64,000 nucleotides of DNA from an uncultured Acetatifactor sp. (lineage in GTDB: Bacteria > Bacillota > Clostridia > Lachnospirales > Lachnospiraceae). Position numbers and translations under genes: made by a program. The stretch lies in NCBI GenBank assembly GCA_910578215.1, contig CAJTPH010000002.1, positions 57,499 to 121,498 of the forward strand, read 5' to 3'. Of this stretch, positions 44,933 through 54,284 are shown piece after piece (the first letter of the stretch is position 1; each line of letters opens with the position of its first letter). The notes below the pieces were generated by a model. The model worked only from the letters and a program-made list of their open reading frames with translations, searched no databases and was not told where the DNA came from.

Positions 44933-46072
44933 CTATGTAACCGCAGGGACATCCTCCATCCCGGCGTCCTTGGAAGCGCCGCCAAAGCATCCCATATTCC
45001 TTACGGTCTCCATGTCCATCACATAACGGTTATCCAGCGTCTTCATTATATCCACAATATAAAGGTCCGAGTTGGCCCTCAGGGACAAGTCCAAAATACT
45101 GTTGTCCTTGAAGATAAGCAGGGTGGGACGCAGTATATCGGCAGGGTTTTCCGCCAACACCAGCCCCGTCTCGCCGGTATTCAGCTCAACGCTGACGCCC
45201 TCAAACAATATTTTGATGCAGTTGACCAGCGCGTTCACCACCTTCTGGTCATACAGAGCCGGATAGTCAAGAAATTCCTGGAGCGCCTTGACCTCCGATT
45301 TGGTATTTCCCTGCAGATCCATGGCCGTCAGCTCATCGTAGCGATTCGCCACCAGAAGAATCCTCGCCGGAAGCGACAGCTTCATGTTCTCGTCCGGCTT
45401 TCCGCTGCCGGAAAAATCATGCTGCGCCCGGACTACCTGCATACAAATCCTTCTTACCTGCGCTCCCTCTACGTTCTCCACCAGCTCAAACCCCTGTTGC
45501 TGCATCTGATAAATCATATCCGTATTATCCTGGATGGTATTGCGGCCAAACAGGAATTCCGGCGGCACCTGCATTTTGCCGATATCGTGAAGCAGCGCCG
45601 CAGTGATCGTCTGCTGCCTCTCCTCAGCATTAATATTCATGAAATGAGCCAGCATGGCGCACAGTATAGCCGTGTTCAGCGCATGCCTGCACACAAAGTC
45701 ATCCTTGCTCCGCAGATTCTGGTAAAAATGAACCTTCTCCTCCAGATGCCCATAGTTTTTGATAATTGTACTTACAAGCGTCTGCAGCCTGTACGCCTTC
45801 TTAGTCTCGATAATCTTTTCCAGTTCATCCTGAATGGAAGAAACCATCATGACCTGAAACCGCTCCGACTCTATCTCCTCCTCGGACATAGGCGGAAGCG
45901 GCTCCGCAGGCTCCAGAACATAAACGCCCAACAGCCCGAAATTTTTCACGCTTTCTATGGCCTGTCTGGTCAGCCGGGAATCCCTTTCAAACAGCAGGAC
46001 TCCTTTTTTATTGTAAATAGGGCGCGCCAGGCGCATCCCTGTTTTCAGGTTCTCCGCTTCCACGAAATTCAT
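44933..46072 (-). CDS. HD-GYP-type protein with altered motif, putative c-di-GMP phosphodiesterase
   Basis: A 379-residue protein. After a DUF3391-like N-terminal part (about 1-60), the HD domain has H130, the HD pair at 162-163 (LLHDIGKMQVP) and a third site QHDFSGSGKP at about 217-226, followed by ILLVANRYDELTA. In typical enzymes the third motif is HHERxDGxGYP and the later motif is AxxxDALT. Here GYP is GKP and the HHE part is altered, so activity is uncertain. It could degrade c-di-GMP and so affect the PilZ brake, or be a sensor only. It has its own promoter. Confidence 0.8.
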   Translation of the reverse strand: MNFVEAENLKTGMRLARPIYNKKGVLLFERDSRLTRQAIESVKNFGLLGVYVLEPAEPLPPMSEEEIESERFQVMMVSSIQDELEKIIETKKAYRLQTLVSTIIKNYGHLEEKVHFYQNLRSKDDFVCRHALNTAILCAMLAHFMNINAEERQQTITAALLHDIGKMQVPPEFLFGRNTIQDNTDMIYQMQQQGFELVENVEGAQVRRICMQVVRAQHDFSGSGKPDENMKLSLPARILLVANRYDELTAMDLQGNTKSEVKALQEFLDYPALYDQKVVNALVNCIKILFEGVSVELNTGETGLVLAENPADILRPTLLIFKDNSILDLSLRANSDLYIVDIMKTLDNRYVMDMETVRNMGCFGGASKDAGMEDVPAVT

Positions 46073-46121
46073 ATACTCCCCCCCAATACCCCTCTATTAC
46101 CATGATAAAACCCTTACCCCT

Positions 46122-46150
46122 ATTATAAACATATATCCCCAAAAATTCAA
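46122..46150 (-). promoter_or_regulatory. Sigma-A promoter of the HD-GYP gene
   Basis: On the minus strand, TTGAAT (46145-46150) and TATAAT (46122-46127) with a 17-nt spacer, about 50 nt before the start codon. Confidence 0.7.
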
Positions 46151-46245
46151 ACAATTTTTTTATATTCATAATCGCTCGTAAAATGTAAACTTAATGTAAG
46201 CTAAAGCTCTAAGCAGGCGCCAGCATGGGCACAAAGGCGTATCCG

Positions 46246-49200
46246 TCAGATATTTCTGTCGTCCTTCTTCTTTAACAGCTGAGAGGTATCCAGCGTCTGC
46301 TCCGCCTTTTTCCCGCTTCTCTCCGAAACCGCCTTCTGTTTCTTTTTCCCCTTCGCCGCGCCTGGTTCTGCCGGCTTAATAGCCTCAGCCTCCTGCTCCC
46401 TGATATCCTTCCTCCCTGCCTCAGTCTGCCCCGGCTCCTGTTTCTCAGTCCCAGGCTGTCCTGTTTTCTGTGTTCTGCCTTTCCTTTCCTGGAGTCCCCT
46501 AAACGGCGCAAGCCCCGCTTCCGCCCACCTGGGCGCATACTGAAAACGCCGCATTGCCACATCCGCCAAAAAGAGCAAAACGGCAAGCCCAAGGAACAGA
46601 TTCGCCAGAGAGCGCCTTTCCCCGGCAGCCGAGGCTACAGGCTTCCAGATTTTTTCTTCCGGAGTGACAAGACGCCCGTATTTCCGGGTGAAATCCAGAA
46701 GGGCATCCGTACTCACGTCGAATTTGTACTCCTCCGAAAACTGCACTGCCGCGGCGGTGGTCATGTAGCTGCTGATCTCCCCGCCGTCCTCGCGCCGGAT
46801 ATTGAAATGGTACAGCCCCGCACGGTCCGCCGGCAGCTCCGCCTCATAGCTTCCCGGCGCCACGGCATGAAGCCTGACCTCGCCGGCCTCTCCGTCGGGA
46901 CCGATGACCGTGGCATAAACCTCCGTGCCGCCGTCATAATTTCCCGTTTGATAACTGATTTTCACAGTCTCACCCGCAGTGGCCACATTGACTCTATCCT
47001 CTCCCATACCGGCGTTGCCTGCGGCATAATCCACGATCCTTTTCCACAGCCTGACGTAATCCTCCTGCCCGGAAAAGCTGCCGGTCCATTCCCCCGTCAC
47101 ATCGCTGTTCCAGGCGGCAGTCCGCCCCAGACCGTACTGCCAGACTGTGAGAATGGGGTCTTCCTTCTCCGCCGAGACGATGACCGAGCGTGACGCGGTC
47201 TTTGGAGTGGATGACACATAGCCGTACACATTGGGCCACCCCTCCTGAAAGAGCCCTGCCGTCAGCTCATGGGAGGAGCTTACGGCAAGCGGGAAATCAC
47301 CGTTTTGGATATAGCTGTCCCCGCCCAGAAACACCTCCTGGGCAAATATTTTCGGGATATCTGAGTAAATATCGGAATAATAATACCGCCCGCCGCAGCT
47401 GTCTGCCAGCCGCTCCAGAAGCCCGGTATCGGAACCGTCACCCACAGCCACGGTGGACAGGGTGATTCCTTCCGCACGGTATGCGTCTGTCACATCCTTA
47501 TAATCCACCGTCTCCCCCATGCCGTCCGTCAGCAGCACCACATGCCTGACGGACGCATCGCTTGCGGAAAGTACCCTGTAAGCCTCCTGAAGCGCCGGCT
47601 TTATGGTAGTGCCTCCGCCCGCCTGAATCGTCCTTATGGAATTCTTAATGGCATCCCGTTCGTTGACCTGAGTAAGCTCCACCTTCCAGCTGTACTGATG
47701 GTCAAAGGTCAGCACACCCACAAAGTCCGAGCTTCGCAGATTGTCTACCGCTGCCTCCGCCGCCCTTACGGCAATATCCAGGTTGCTCATCCCTGACATA
47801 CCCGCCCTGTCAAGCATGCTGCCGGAATGATCGATCACCATGACCATGGCCATGGAAGGCATCTCGTCCACACCTCTCAGCTCCATGTCCACCGGAAGCA
47901 CGGTCTCCAGAACGGTATCCCTGTAGCCGCCCAGCGCGAAGCTGTCCTCGCCGCCACAGCAGACAAAGCCGCAGCCGTAATCCCTCACATAGGTCTCAAG
48001 ATTTGCGAGAAAGCCCTCCGGCAGCTCGCCAATGTACGTATTGGCCAGAATGATACATTTATAGTTCAGCATGGCGTCGATATCCGCAGGGGCATTCAGG
48101 GCAGACACCATATTTACGTCGCAACCCCCGGCCCCAAGCACGGAGACAAGCTCGAAGGCATCCGAACCCATGCCGGAAATCACCAGCGTTTTGGGCAATG
48201 CCTCCACAACGGAATATGCGCTGTAGGAATCGTTTTCCTCACAGGTATCTCCCTGGGCCCGGACCATAACCCGCAGGTTCTCCACCGGGGAATCCGCCCC
48301 CGCCTGCTGCCTGAACACAAAACGGTTGCTCCCCACGTTCAGGTGCACCGCCGTAGACAAAGTCCTGGTGCTGCCGCTGTAAAGCAGAAGCTCCGCGTCC
48401 GTGTCATAATTGCTCTCCACCAGCACCGTAACCAGATACTCGTCGCCGGGATGCAGGTAAGCCGGAACCTCCACATTTTCGATATAGGCGTCACGGCCCG
48501 CCTCGGACTCATAGAGCACGGTCAAAAATTCCGTTCCCCCGGCCGCCAGCGCCCGCGCCATATTCTGGACATTTCCCCCGGTCTGCTTCCCGTCCGTGAG
48601 AAGCACAAGCCTGCCGCCGCTGTCCGGCGGAAGCATGGCAAGAGCTCCCGAAACCGCCTGCTCAAAATTGGTAGCCCTCCTCTCCGGAAGGGTCATAATG
48701 CCCCCAAAGCGCTTCTCGGCGGTCAGAAACTGTTCCACCAGCGTATCCCTGCCGAAGGTGACGATGCCATAGGAGTTGCCGCCCGGCATTTCCGCAATCA
48801 CCCTGCTTAAATACTCGGACATTGCCTCCCGGTTTTTCCCGTTGCTGTCAGAGAGATCCACCATAAAAACGGTAGCCGTCCGATTGCTTTTCACATGAAT
48901 CCGCACGTCCAGCAGCGCCAGCAGAACGCACAAAAGCACCGCCCCGTGCACTGCCGCATAAAACCAGCCCCGATAGCGCATCTGACGCACATAGACCAGC
49001 CATTCCGCCCCAAGCAGAAGGAGCGCAAGCAGCAGAAACAACGCCCTGACGCTCTGCTTTACCCTTTGCTGCAGGTTCTCTCCTCCGCCGGCCACGGACA
49101 GCGCTTCCTCCCGTCCGTCAGACTCCGTGGCTGTCTGAAAGCGCACCACATAGCTCTCCTGATAGCCCTCGTTTTCCACCCGGTATACGCCGGACCTTTC

Positions 49201-50793
49201 GGGACGGCTGTCGAATCGGCTTCTGTCCACCTCCGCCCAGGGCTGCAGGGCAACCTCCTCCCCGGCATAGCAGACATGGGAGACCAGCCATGAGGTATCC
49301 GAGAGATAATTCATGGCTCCCGTTAAAAAAACAGGAAATTCCGCCAGAAGCGGGAACTCCGACTCCCTGATGTCAAAGCCCACCACAACCTCTCTCCCGC
49401 CGTCCAGCTCCCTGTAATAGCCCACGCATTTTCCGCCGTACTCTATAAAGCTCTCCGCCCCCTGTGGAAGCGCAAAGCAATAGGCCGTATTGACCCCTAT
49501 TGTAAATTCCGGCAGCCCTGCGGTCACATCGCATGCCTTCACGGTGAGCACCACATTTTCCAGAGTCTCCTGTGCCTCTCCGAAGGCGTCGCCAAAGCGG
49601 AGTCTGCTGCATACCGCCTCCCCCGGCTTCTGCCCCGCGTCGTAGATCACCACATTATAACCGCCTCCCGCCGCAGCCAGGTCGTCTCCGACCCGCGGGA
49701 TGCTCTCCCCCGTGGCCGCCTGATATGCCTTTTCTATAAAAATATTGCCCTTTCCCACCAGCAGACCGCGAATCACATCGTCCTTTTCCTTTACCGCCCA
49801 GGAGACATTATCCGCCGCAAGACTGTCCCGGACCCCGCCCCGGTCCAAGCTGCTCCCCGAGCCGGTTCCTTCGTTCTGATCCTTCAAATAAGTAAAGCCG
49901 TCAATCCGGGACTTCAGCGTCTCCCCCTTCCACTCCACCCCCTGAAACAGGCAGATGGAGCTTTCCGAGGGAGCAAGCTTCAACTGCTTTATACCCAGAA
50001 GCGTTTCGTCCTCATCATACAGGCTGACATCAAAGGACACGGTTTCTGTGCCGTAATTGACCGCGCCCACCATCACGTCATACAGACCGTTCTCCAGCTG
50101 AGCGTACACGGTGTACTCGTTTGCCACATTTGACCCAGCCTCCCCTGCCACAACAAGGCTCTTTTCCCCGGCGCCCTGCAGCGCTTCAAAGCCGGCTGCT
50201 CCGGCGCCGTCAGTATATACGATAAGCCGGGAGGGCTCTCCCGCCTCACCGCCTGCAAGAGTATCCAGAAGCCCCTGTGCCGAAGCGAGGGTTCCTCCGC
50301 CGTCGCTGCATTCCACGCTCCTTAACAGCCTCACCAGGCTCTCCGGGTCCGCAATATCCACGGCAAGAAGCTCTGCCCCCGCCGCGTCCACTGTCACAAG
50401 GCAAAAGCGCGTGCCTTCCGCATTCCTTACATAACCGCAAGCCTGCTCCACCGCCTCCTCCAGACGGGTCTTGCCGGAGCTGCCCATGTGCTGCATGCTG
50501 CCGCTGGTGTCCAGAAGCAGAATCTCACGACCACCGCCCTGACCCTTCACCATGAAAAAAGGTGCCATAAGCGCCGTCGCCAGAAGAATCACAATCAAAA
50601 TCTGAAGATACATGAGTATGTTGTGCACAAATTTTTCAAAAAAGGTACGGGACTGCTCGTTTTTCAGCAGCCTCTGCCAGAGCAGATTGGATGAAACCAG
50701 CCGGTCCTTCCCCCTGGGCTTGAGCAGATATAAAATTATAATAACAGGAACCGCTGCCAGAAAAAGAAGCGGCCATAGACTCTCAAATATCAT
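46246..50793 (-). CDS. Giant membrane protein with three VWA regions and a GATase-like segment
   Basis: A 1515-residue protein. The N-terminal BatA-type membrane part (two segments, about 6-24 and 60-80) is followed by VWA 1 with MIDAS DTSGS (95-99). Two membrane segments lie at about 584-602 and 612-630, then VWA 2 with DLSDS near 643. A glutamine-amidotransferase-like region (about 890-970) leads to VWA 3 with VIDHSGS near 984. A last membrane segment (about 1394-1413) is followed by a Lys/Gln/Glu-rich cytoplasmic tail. It looks like two membrane VWA proteins joined. It overlaps the DUF58 gene by 11 nt and ends the seven-gene operon. Function unknown; a metal-dependent binding or assembly role is inferred. 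Confidence 0.85.
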   Translation of the reverse strand: MIFESLWPLLFLAAVPVIIILYLLKPRGKDRLVSSNLLWQRLLKNEQSRTFFEKFVHNILMYLQILIVILLATALMAPFFMVKGQGGGREILLLDTSGSMQHMGSSGKTRLEEAVEQACGYVRNAEGTRFCLVTVDAAGAELLAVDIADPESLVRLLRSVECSDGGGTLASAQGLLDTLAGGEAGEPSRLIVYTDGAGAAGFEALQGAGEKSLVVAGEAGSNVANEYTVYAQLENGLYDVMVGAVNYGTETVSFDVSLYDEDETLLGIKQLKLAPSESSICLFQGVEWKGETLKSRIDGFTYLKDQNEGTGSGSSLDRGGVRDSLAADNVSWAVKEKDDVIRGLLVGKGNIFIEKAYQAATGESIPRVGDDLAAAGGGYNVVIYDAGQKPGEAVCSRLRFGDAFGEAQETLENVVLTVKACDVTAGLPEFTIGVNTAYCFALPQGAESFIEYGGKCVGYYRELDGGREVVVGFDIRESEFPLLAEFPVFLTGAMNYLSDTSWLVSHVCYAGEEVALQPWAEVDRSRFDSRPERSGVYRVENEGYQESYVVRFQTATESDGREEALSVAGGGENLQQRVKQSVRALFLLLALLLLGAEWLVYVRQMRYRGWFYAAVHGAVLLCVLLALLDVRIHVKSNRTATVFMVDLSDSNGKNREAMSEYLSRVIAEMPGGNSYGIVTFGRDTLVEQFLTAEKRFGGIMTLPERRATNFEQAVSGALAMLPPDSGGRLVLLTDGKQTGGNVQNMARALAAGGTEFLTVLYESEAGRDAYIENVEVPAYLHPGDEYLVTVLVESNYDTDAELLLYSGSTRTLSTAVHLNVGSNRFVFRQQAGADSPVENLRVMVRAQGDTCEENDSYSAYSVVEALPKTLVISGMGSDAFELVSVLGAGGCDVNMVSALNAPADIDAMLNYKCIILANTYIGELPEGFLANLETYVRDYGCGFVCCGGEDSFALGGYRDTVLETVLPVDMELRGVDEMPSMAMVMVIDHSGSMLDRAGMSGMSNLDIAVRAAEAAVDNLRSSDFVGVLTFDHQYSWKVELTQVNERDAIKNSIRTIQAGGGTTIKPALQEAYRVLSASDASVRHVVLLTDGMGETVDYKDVTDAYRAEGITLSTVAVGDGSDTGLLERLADSCGGRYYYSDIYSDIPKIFAQEVFLGGDSYIQNGDFPLAVSSSHELTAGLFQEGWPNVYGYVSSTPKTASRSVIVSAEKEDPILTVWQYGLGRTAAWNSDVTGEWTGSFSGQEDYVRLWKRIVDYAAGNAGMGEDRVNVATAGETVKISYQTGNYDGGTEVYATVIGPDGEAGEVRLHAVAPGSYEAELPADRAGLYHFNIRREDGGEISSYMTTAAAVQFSEEYKFDVSTDALLDFTRKYGRLVTPEEKIWKPVASAAGERRSLANLFLGLAVLLFLADVAMRRFQYAPRWAEAGLAPFRGLQERKGRTQKTGQPGTEKQEPGQTEAGRKDIREQEAEAIKPAEPGAAKGKKKQKAVSERSGKKAEQTLDTSQLLKKKDDRNI

Positions 50794-51673
50794 ACAGCAA
50801 CCTTAAATCCTTAAAAATCAGTTGACGTAAATCCTGCGCCGTGCTGCAGACCGCATAGAAAGCGCCTGCCCCGGCACATTCCTTCCCAAGCTGCACGGTG
50901 AAGGCGTTTAACGCATTTTCATAGGCGCGCAGACCTGCCGCATCCAACGTAAGCCGCAGGGTGCTCTTATCCTCCATGTGCAGCAGACCTGAAACACCGT
51001 CCCGGCGCTCCTGCGGAATATCCGTCTGACGCCTCTGCAAGGCGCTTCTCTGCTTCCCCTGCCCCCCTTTTGTCTGCTTCCCCTGAGCCGCCTGGCCCCG
51101 CTGCCCTTTCAGGAAATCCGGCAGAAAGCTTTCCTGAAGGAAATCACTGATGATAACGGCTGCTCCCTGACCCTTTCCGGGAAGCTGCCTGACCGCCTCG
51201 CCGACATCCACCTGACCGTCAAAGGTACATTCCTCCAGCCATCTCACCAGCCCGGGAAACGCCCTTTTTCCTCCCCGTATCACAAAAGGCTGGCGCATTC
51301 TCTGCATATCATAGACCGCCACCTGGTCCATATTATTCAGGCTTAAGTAAGCAACAACCGCCGCCAGCTCACACGCCAGCAGGCTCTTTTTCCTGGAACC
51401 ATAATTCATGGACGAGCTGGTGTCCAGCAAAATAGAGATCAGCGCCTCCTTCTCCTCCATATATTCCTTGATATATAACCGGTCCAGCCGCCCGAACGCA
51501 TTCCAGTCGATGCGCCGGATATCGTCCCCGGGCAGATATTCCCTGAAATCGGAAAACTCGGCGGAGGCGCCCTTCTGCACGGACTTGCGGTTCCCTGACA
51601 GATTCATGGACGACCTATGCCCCACAGCCAGCCGAAGCCCTCTCAGGGAATCATAAAATTTCGCATCCAGCAT
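50783..51673 (-). CDS. DUF58 domain protein
   Basis: A 296-residue protein with the DUF58 signature FSDFREYLPGDDIRRIDWNA and a following VWA-like core (ILLDTSSSMNYG, then MRQPFVIRGGKRAF). A Gln/Lys/Arg-rich insert lies at about 185-225. DUF58 proteins are nearly always encoded beside MoxR ATPases and VWA proteins, as here. The start has AAAGGAAG 6 nt upstream. Confidence 0.9.
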   Translation of the reverse strand: MLDAKFYDSLRGLRLAVGHRSSMNLSGNRKSVQKGASAEFSDFREYLPGDDIRRIDWNAFGRLDRLYIKEYMEEKEALISILLDTSSSMNYGSRKKSLLACELAAVVAYLSLNNMDQVAVYDMQRMRQPFVIRGGKRAFPGLVRWLEECTFDGQVDVGEAVRQLPGKGQGAAVIISDFLQESFLPDFLKGQRGQAAQGKQTKGGQGKQRSALQRRQTDIPQERRDGVSGLLHMEDKSTLRLTLDAAGLRAYENALNAFTVQLGKECAGAGAFYAVCSTAQDLRQLIFKDLRLLYDI

Positions 51674-51785
51674 GAATTTCTTCCTTTCATGCAGCCTGTC
51701 GCTTCCTCCGTTCGATACAGGCGGCTGCTTTTACCTGTGCCGCTTGCGGCTTAAATCTCCGGTGTGCCCCACACGGACTTGCCGC

Positions 51786-52760
51786 TTAAATTTTCGGCTT
51801 TACCGTCTCCAGTATCCGGCGGATAATCTCCTCCTCGCCCACCCCCTCGCTGACGGCGTCAAAGCTGGGAATAATACGGTGGCGCAGCACAGGATAGGCC
51901 ACCTCCTCCACATCCTGAAAGGCCACGTTAAAGCGCCCCTCCAGAAATGCCTTCGCCCTGGAGGCACGAATCATTGCCTGCGCCGCCCTGGGGCTTGCCC
52001 CCTCCCTGATATAAGGGTTTCCGGCATGGGTCTCCATGACGATATCCAGCAGATAATCCATCACCGCGTCGGCAATGGGAATCTCGTTGACCAGACTTCT
52101 TGCGGCAAGCAGCCCCTGGCCGTCCATGCACTTCTCTATCACCGCCTCCTGAGCCTTTTCCGTCAAGGTAACGATTCCCTTAAGCTCCTCCTTGTCGGGA
52201 AAGCGCACCAGAATTTTAAACATAAAACGGTCTAGCTGGGCCTCCGGCAGAGGATATGTCCCCTCGTTTTCTATGGGATTCTGAGTCGCCAGCACAAAAA
52301 AGGGCTCCTCCAGCAAATGGCTGTCATTTCCCACCGTCACCGTATGCTCCTGCATTGCCTCCAGCAGCGCCGACTGCGTCTTCGGCGTGGCACGGTTGAT
52401 TTCGTCCGCCAATATCAGGCTTGCAAAAATCGGTCCCCTCTGAAAGGAAAACCCGCTTCCCGTCTCATTTTTTACAATAACGTTGGTTCCCGTCACATCG
52501 CCGGGCATCAGATCCGGGGTAAACTGTATCCGCTTAAAGGGCAGCTCAAAGACCTTACTGATGGTGCTGACAAGCCTGGTCTTTCCCAGCCCCGGCATGC
52601 CCTCCAGCAGCACATTGCCCCCTGTGAGCAGCGCCAGCATGACCTGCCTTATAATCTCCCTCTGCCCGATAATTCCCTTCTGGATCTCTTTCTCGCATGC
52701 GGCGATCCGCTCCGCCATGTAAGCCGCATCCCGCAGTCTGCTCTTATCCAACTCGCTCAT
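51786..52760 (-). CDS. MoxR-family AAA+ ATPase
   Basis: A protein of 324 residues from ATG 52760 (GAGG site 9 nt upstream). Walker A is in LEGMPGLGKTRLVS and Walker B in SLILADEINRATPKTQSALL. The family sequences FVLATQNPIENEGTYPLPEA and RVLRHRIIPSFDA-type end are recognisable. MoxR proteins act as chaperones with VWA partners. Here the DUF58 and giant VWA proteins are the likely partners. Confidence 0.95.
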   Translation of the reverse strand: MSELDKSRLRDAAYMAERIAACEKEIQKGIIGQREIIRQVMLALLTGGNVLLEGMPGLGKTRLVSTISKVFELPFKRIQFTPDLMPGDVTGTNVIVKNETGSGFSFQRGPIFASLILADEINRATPKTQSALLEAMQEHTVTVGNDSHLLEEPFFVLATQNPIENEGTYPLPEAQLDRFMFKILVRFPDKEELKGIVTLTEKAQEAVIEKCMDGQGLLAARSLVNEIPIADAVMDYLLDIVMETHAGNPYIREGASPRAAQAMIRASRAKAFLEGRFNVAFQDVEEVAYPVLRHRIIPSFDAVSEGVGEEEIIRRILETVKPKI

Positions 52761-52778
52761 AGTCATTTACCTCAAATT

Positions 52779-54251
52779 TCAAAAACCTGAAAAATACCCT
52801 TTGATCACTTCTTCCATCCCCTCGGGGTAACGTCCCGAAGAAATTCCCTCATACGCCTTCTTCTCATAGCTTCCGATGACGGCATCGTGGGATACATGCT
52901 CCCCCTCCCAGCTCAAGCCGTTCTGCGCCCTGAAATAGTCGGAGTTTTCATGGTCCACTGCGCTGCCGGTGAGATTGCCGCTGTCTGCCACTGCGTTTGG
53001 AACACTGACATAATCATACGGTGCGGAACCGCTGCCCTCTCCTCTGCCGCCTGTACCGCCGCCGGAGCCGTTTCCGCTTCCGTCCCCACTCCCGTCTCCT
53101 GTACCGCTGCCGTTCCCGGAGCCGTCTCCGTTTCCGCCTCCGGAGCCGTTCCCGCTTCCGTCTCCCGTGCCATCCCCGGAGCCATTCCCGTTTCCGCCTC
53201 CGTTTCCGTCCCCGGAGCCGCCTCCGCTTCCGTCTCCCGTACCATCCCCGGAGCCGTCCCCGTTTCCATCCCCGGAGCCGCCTCCGTTTCCGCCTCCTGT
53301 ACCATCCCCGGAGCCGTCTCCGCCTCCGCTTCCGTCTCCCGTGCCGTCTCCGCTTCCGGAGCCGTTTCCCCCGTCAGCCACCAGACCTCCGTTCCCCGGC
53401 TCGGGTATTCCGCTCATAGACTGCAGTCTCCTGGCCATCTCCCCCACAGCCTGTGCCGAGGGCAGGGAAACCGCCGGATTTCCCTGCAGGCCTGCCGCCA
53501 GCCTAGACATCTGCTCTGCCATATCCCCATATTTGAAATCCAGCTTCGCCCCCGCTGCCGCCATAGCCTCCAAAGAAGCCGCCTGCTGATACTCCGATAT
53601 GGAGGACCGCAGGCTCTCCATCATCTCACGCATAGCAGCCAGCTGCTCCTCCGTCAACTCCTGCCCTGCCTGCTCCTCAAGATCCTCCAGACCTTCAAGC
53701 ACCTCTTTTATCTCCTCTACCTTCTCCTTTGCCTCCTTCTTAAGAAGCCAAAGCTCCTCGGCGCGGTCCTTCACCTCCGAGGGAATAAGCGCAAGCACCG
53801 GCAAAGTCAAAAGCATTACCCCAAGCACCGCCAGTTTTCCTGCCGCCGGAAGTACCCGGATACGTATCCGTCCCCTGTGAGCCTGCAGCTGCTGCATGGC
53901 ATCCCTGCGCTGGAGCACCACCAGGTCACCCTCCTCGTCCAAATGCTCATAGGCAGTAACAATACGCTCTTTAAATCCGAAACCGTCCATCACAAGGGCG
54001 GCTTCCTTCACGGAGCAGCGCCGCAAAGCAGCAGCCGCAAGAGCAGTCGCCGCCGCAAGCAGAATGGCAAGGGCCGTATAGAGACCTGCATGGTAAAAGG
54101 GCAGCGCAAATGCGGCCGCCTGAAATAAGATTCCCACGCCTGCGCCCACAAAAAGGGCTGAAACCAATTTTGACAAAAAGCCCGCAAGATTGATTCTCCG
54201 GCGAAAGAAATGAATCGTCTCAATAAATTCCCTTTTTTCTTCCTTCTCCAT
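52779..54251 (-). CDS. Membrane/coiled-coil protein with a long Gly-Asp-Ser repeat tail
   Basis: A 490-residue protein of unknown function. Three membrane segments are at about 25-50, 53-75 and 134-156. A Glu/Lys-rich coiled coil follows (about 160-235). Residues about 287-415 consist almost only of Gly, Asp, Ser, Asn and Thr in short repeats (GDGSGDGTG type). The end is a normal, aromatic-containing domain (YDYVSVPNAVADSGN to KGYFSGF). It resembles large membrane proteins encoded with MoxR-VWA genes, but I cannot name a family. The start has GGAGGGCGG directly upstream. Confidence 0.8.
   Translation of the reverse strand: MEKEEKREFIETIHFFRRRINLAGFLSKLVSALFVGAGVGILFQAAAFALPFYHAGLYTALAILLAAATALAAAALRRCSVKEAALVMDGFGFKERIVTAYEHLDEEGDLVVLQRRDAMQQLQAHRGRIRIRVLPAAGKLAVLGVMLLTLPVLALIPSEVKDRAEELWLLKKEAKEKVEEIKEVLEGLEDLEEQAGQELTEEQLAAMREMMESLRSSISEYQQAASLEAMAAAGAKLDFKYGDMAEQMSRLAAGLQGNPAVSLPSAQAVGEMARRLQSMSGIPEPGNGGLVADGGNGSGSGDGTGDGSGGGDGSGDGTGGGNGGGSGDGNGDGSGDGTGDGSGGGSGDGNGGGNGNGSGDGTGDGSGNGSGGGNGDGSGNGSGTGDGSGDGSGNGSGGGTGGRGEGSGSAPYDYVSVPNAVADSGNLTGSAVDHENSDYFRAQNGLSWEGEHVSHDAVIGSYEKKAYEGISSGRYPEGMEEVIKGYFSGF
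53030..53390. repeat. Gly-Asp-Ser coding repeats
   Basis: About 360 bp built from imperfect 6- to 18-bp units (reverse complement GGNGACGGNAGCGGN-type). The frame stays open across all. The composition is strongly GC-rich compared with flanks, and such arrays change length easily. Confidence 0.9.
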
Positions 54252-54284
54252 TCCGCCCTCCAGGTTCTAAAATTTCTGACTTTT

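Noticed and set aside
44888..46105. 405-codon open frame on the plus strand
   Set aside because: It lies opposite the HD-GYP gene, whose motifs are clear. The plus-strand product has an unnatural His/Arg/Leu-rich composition.
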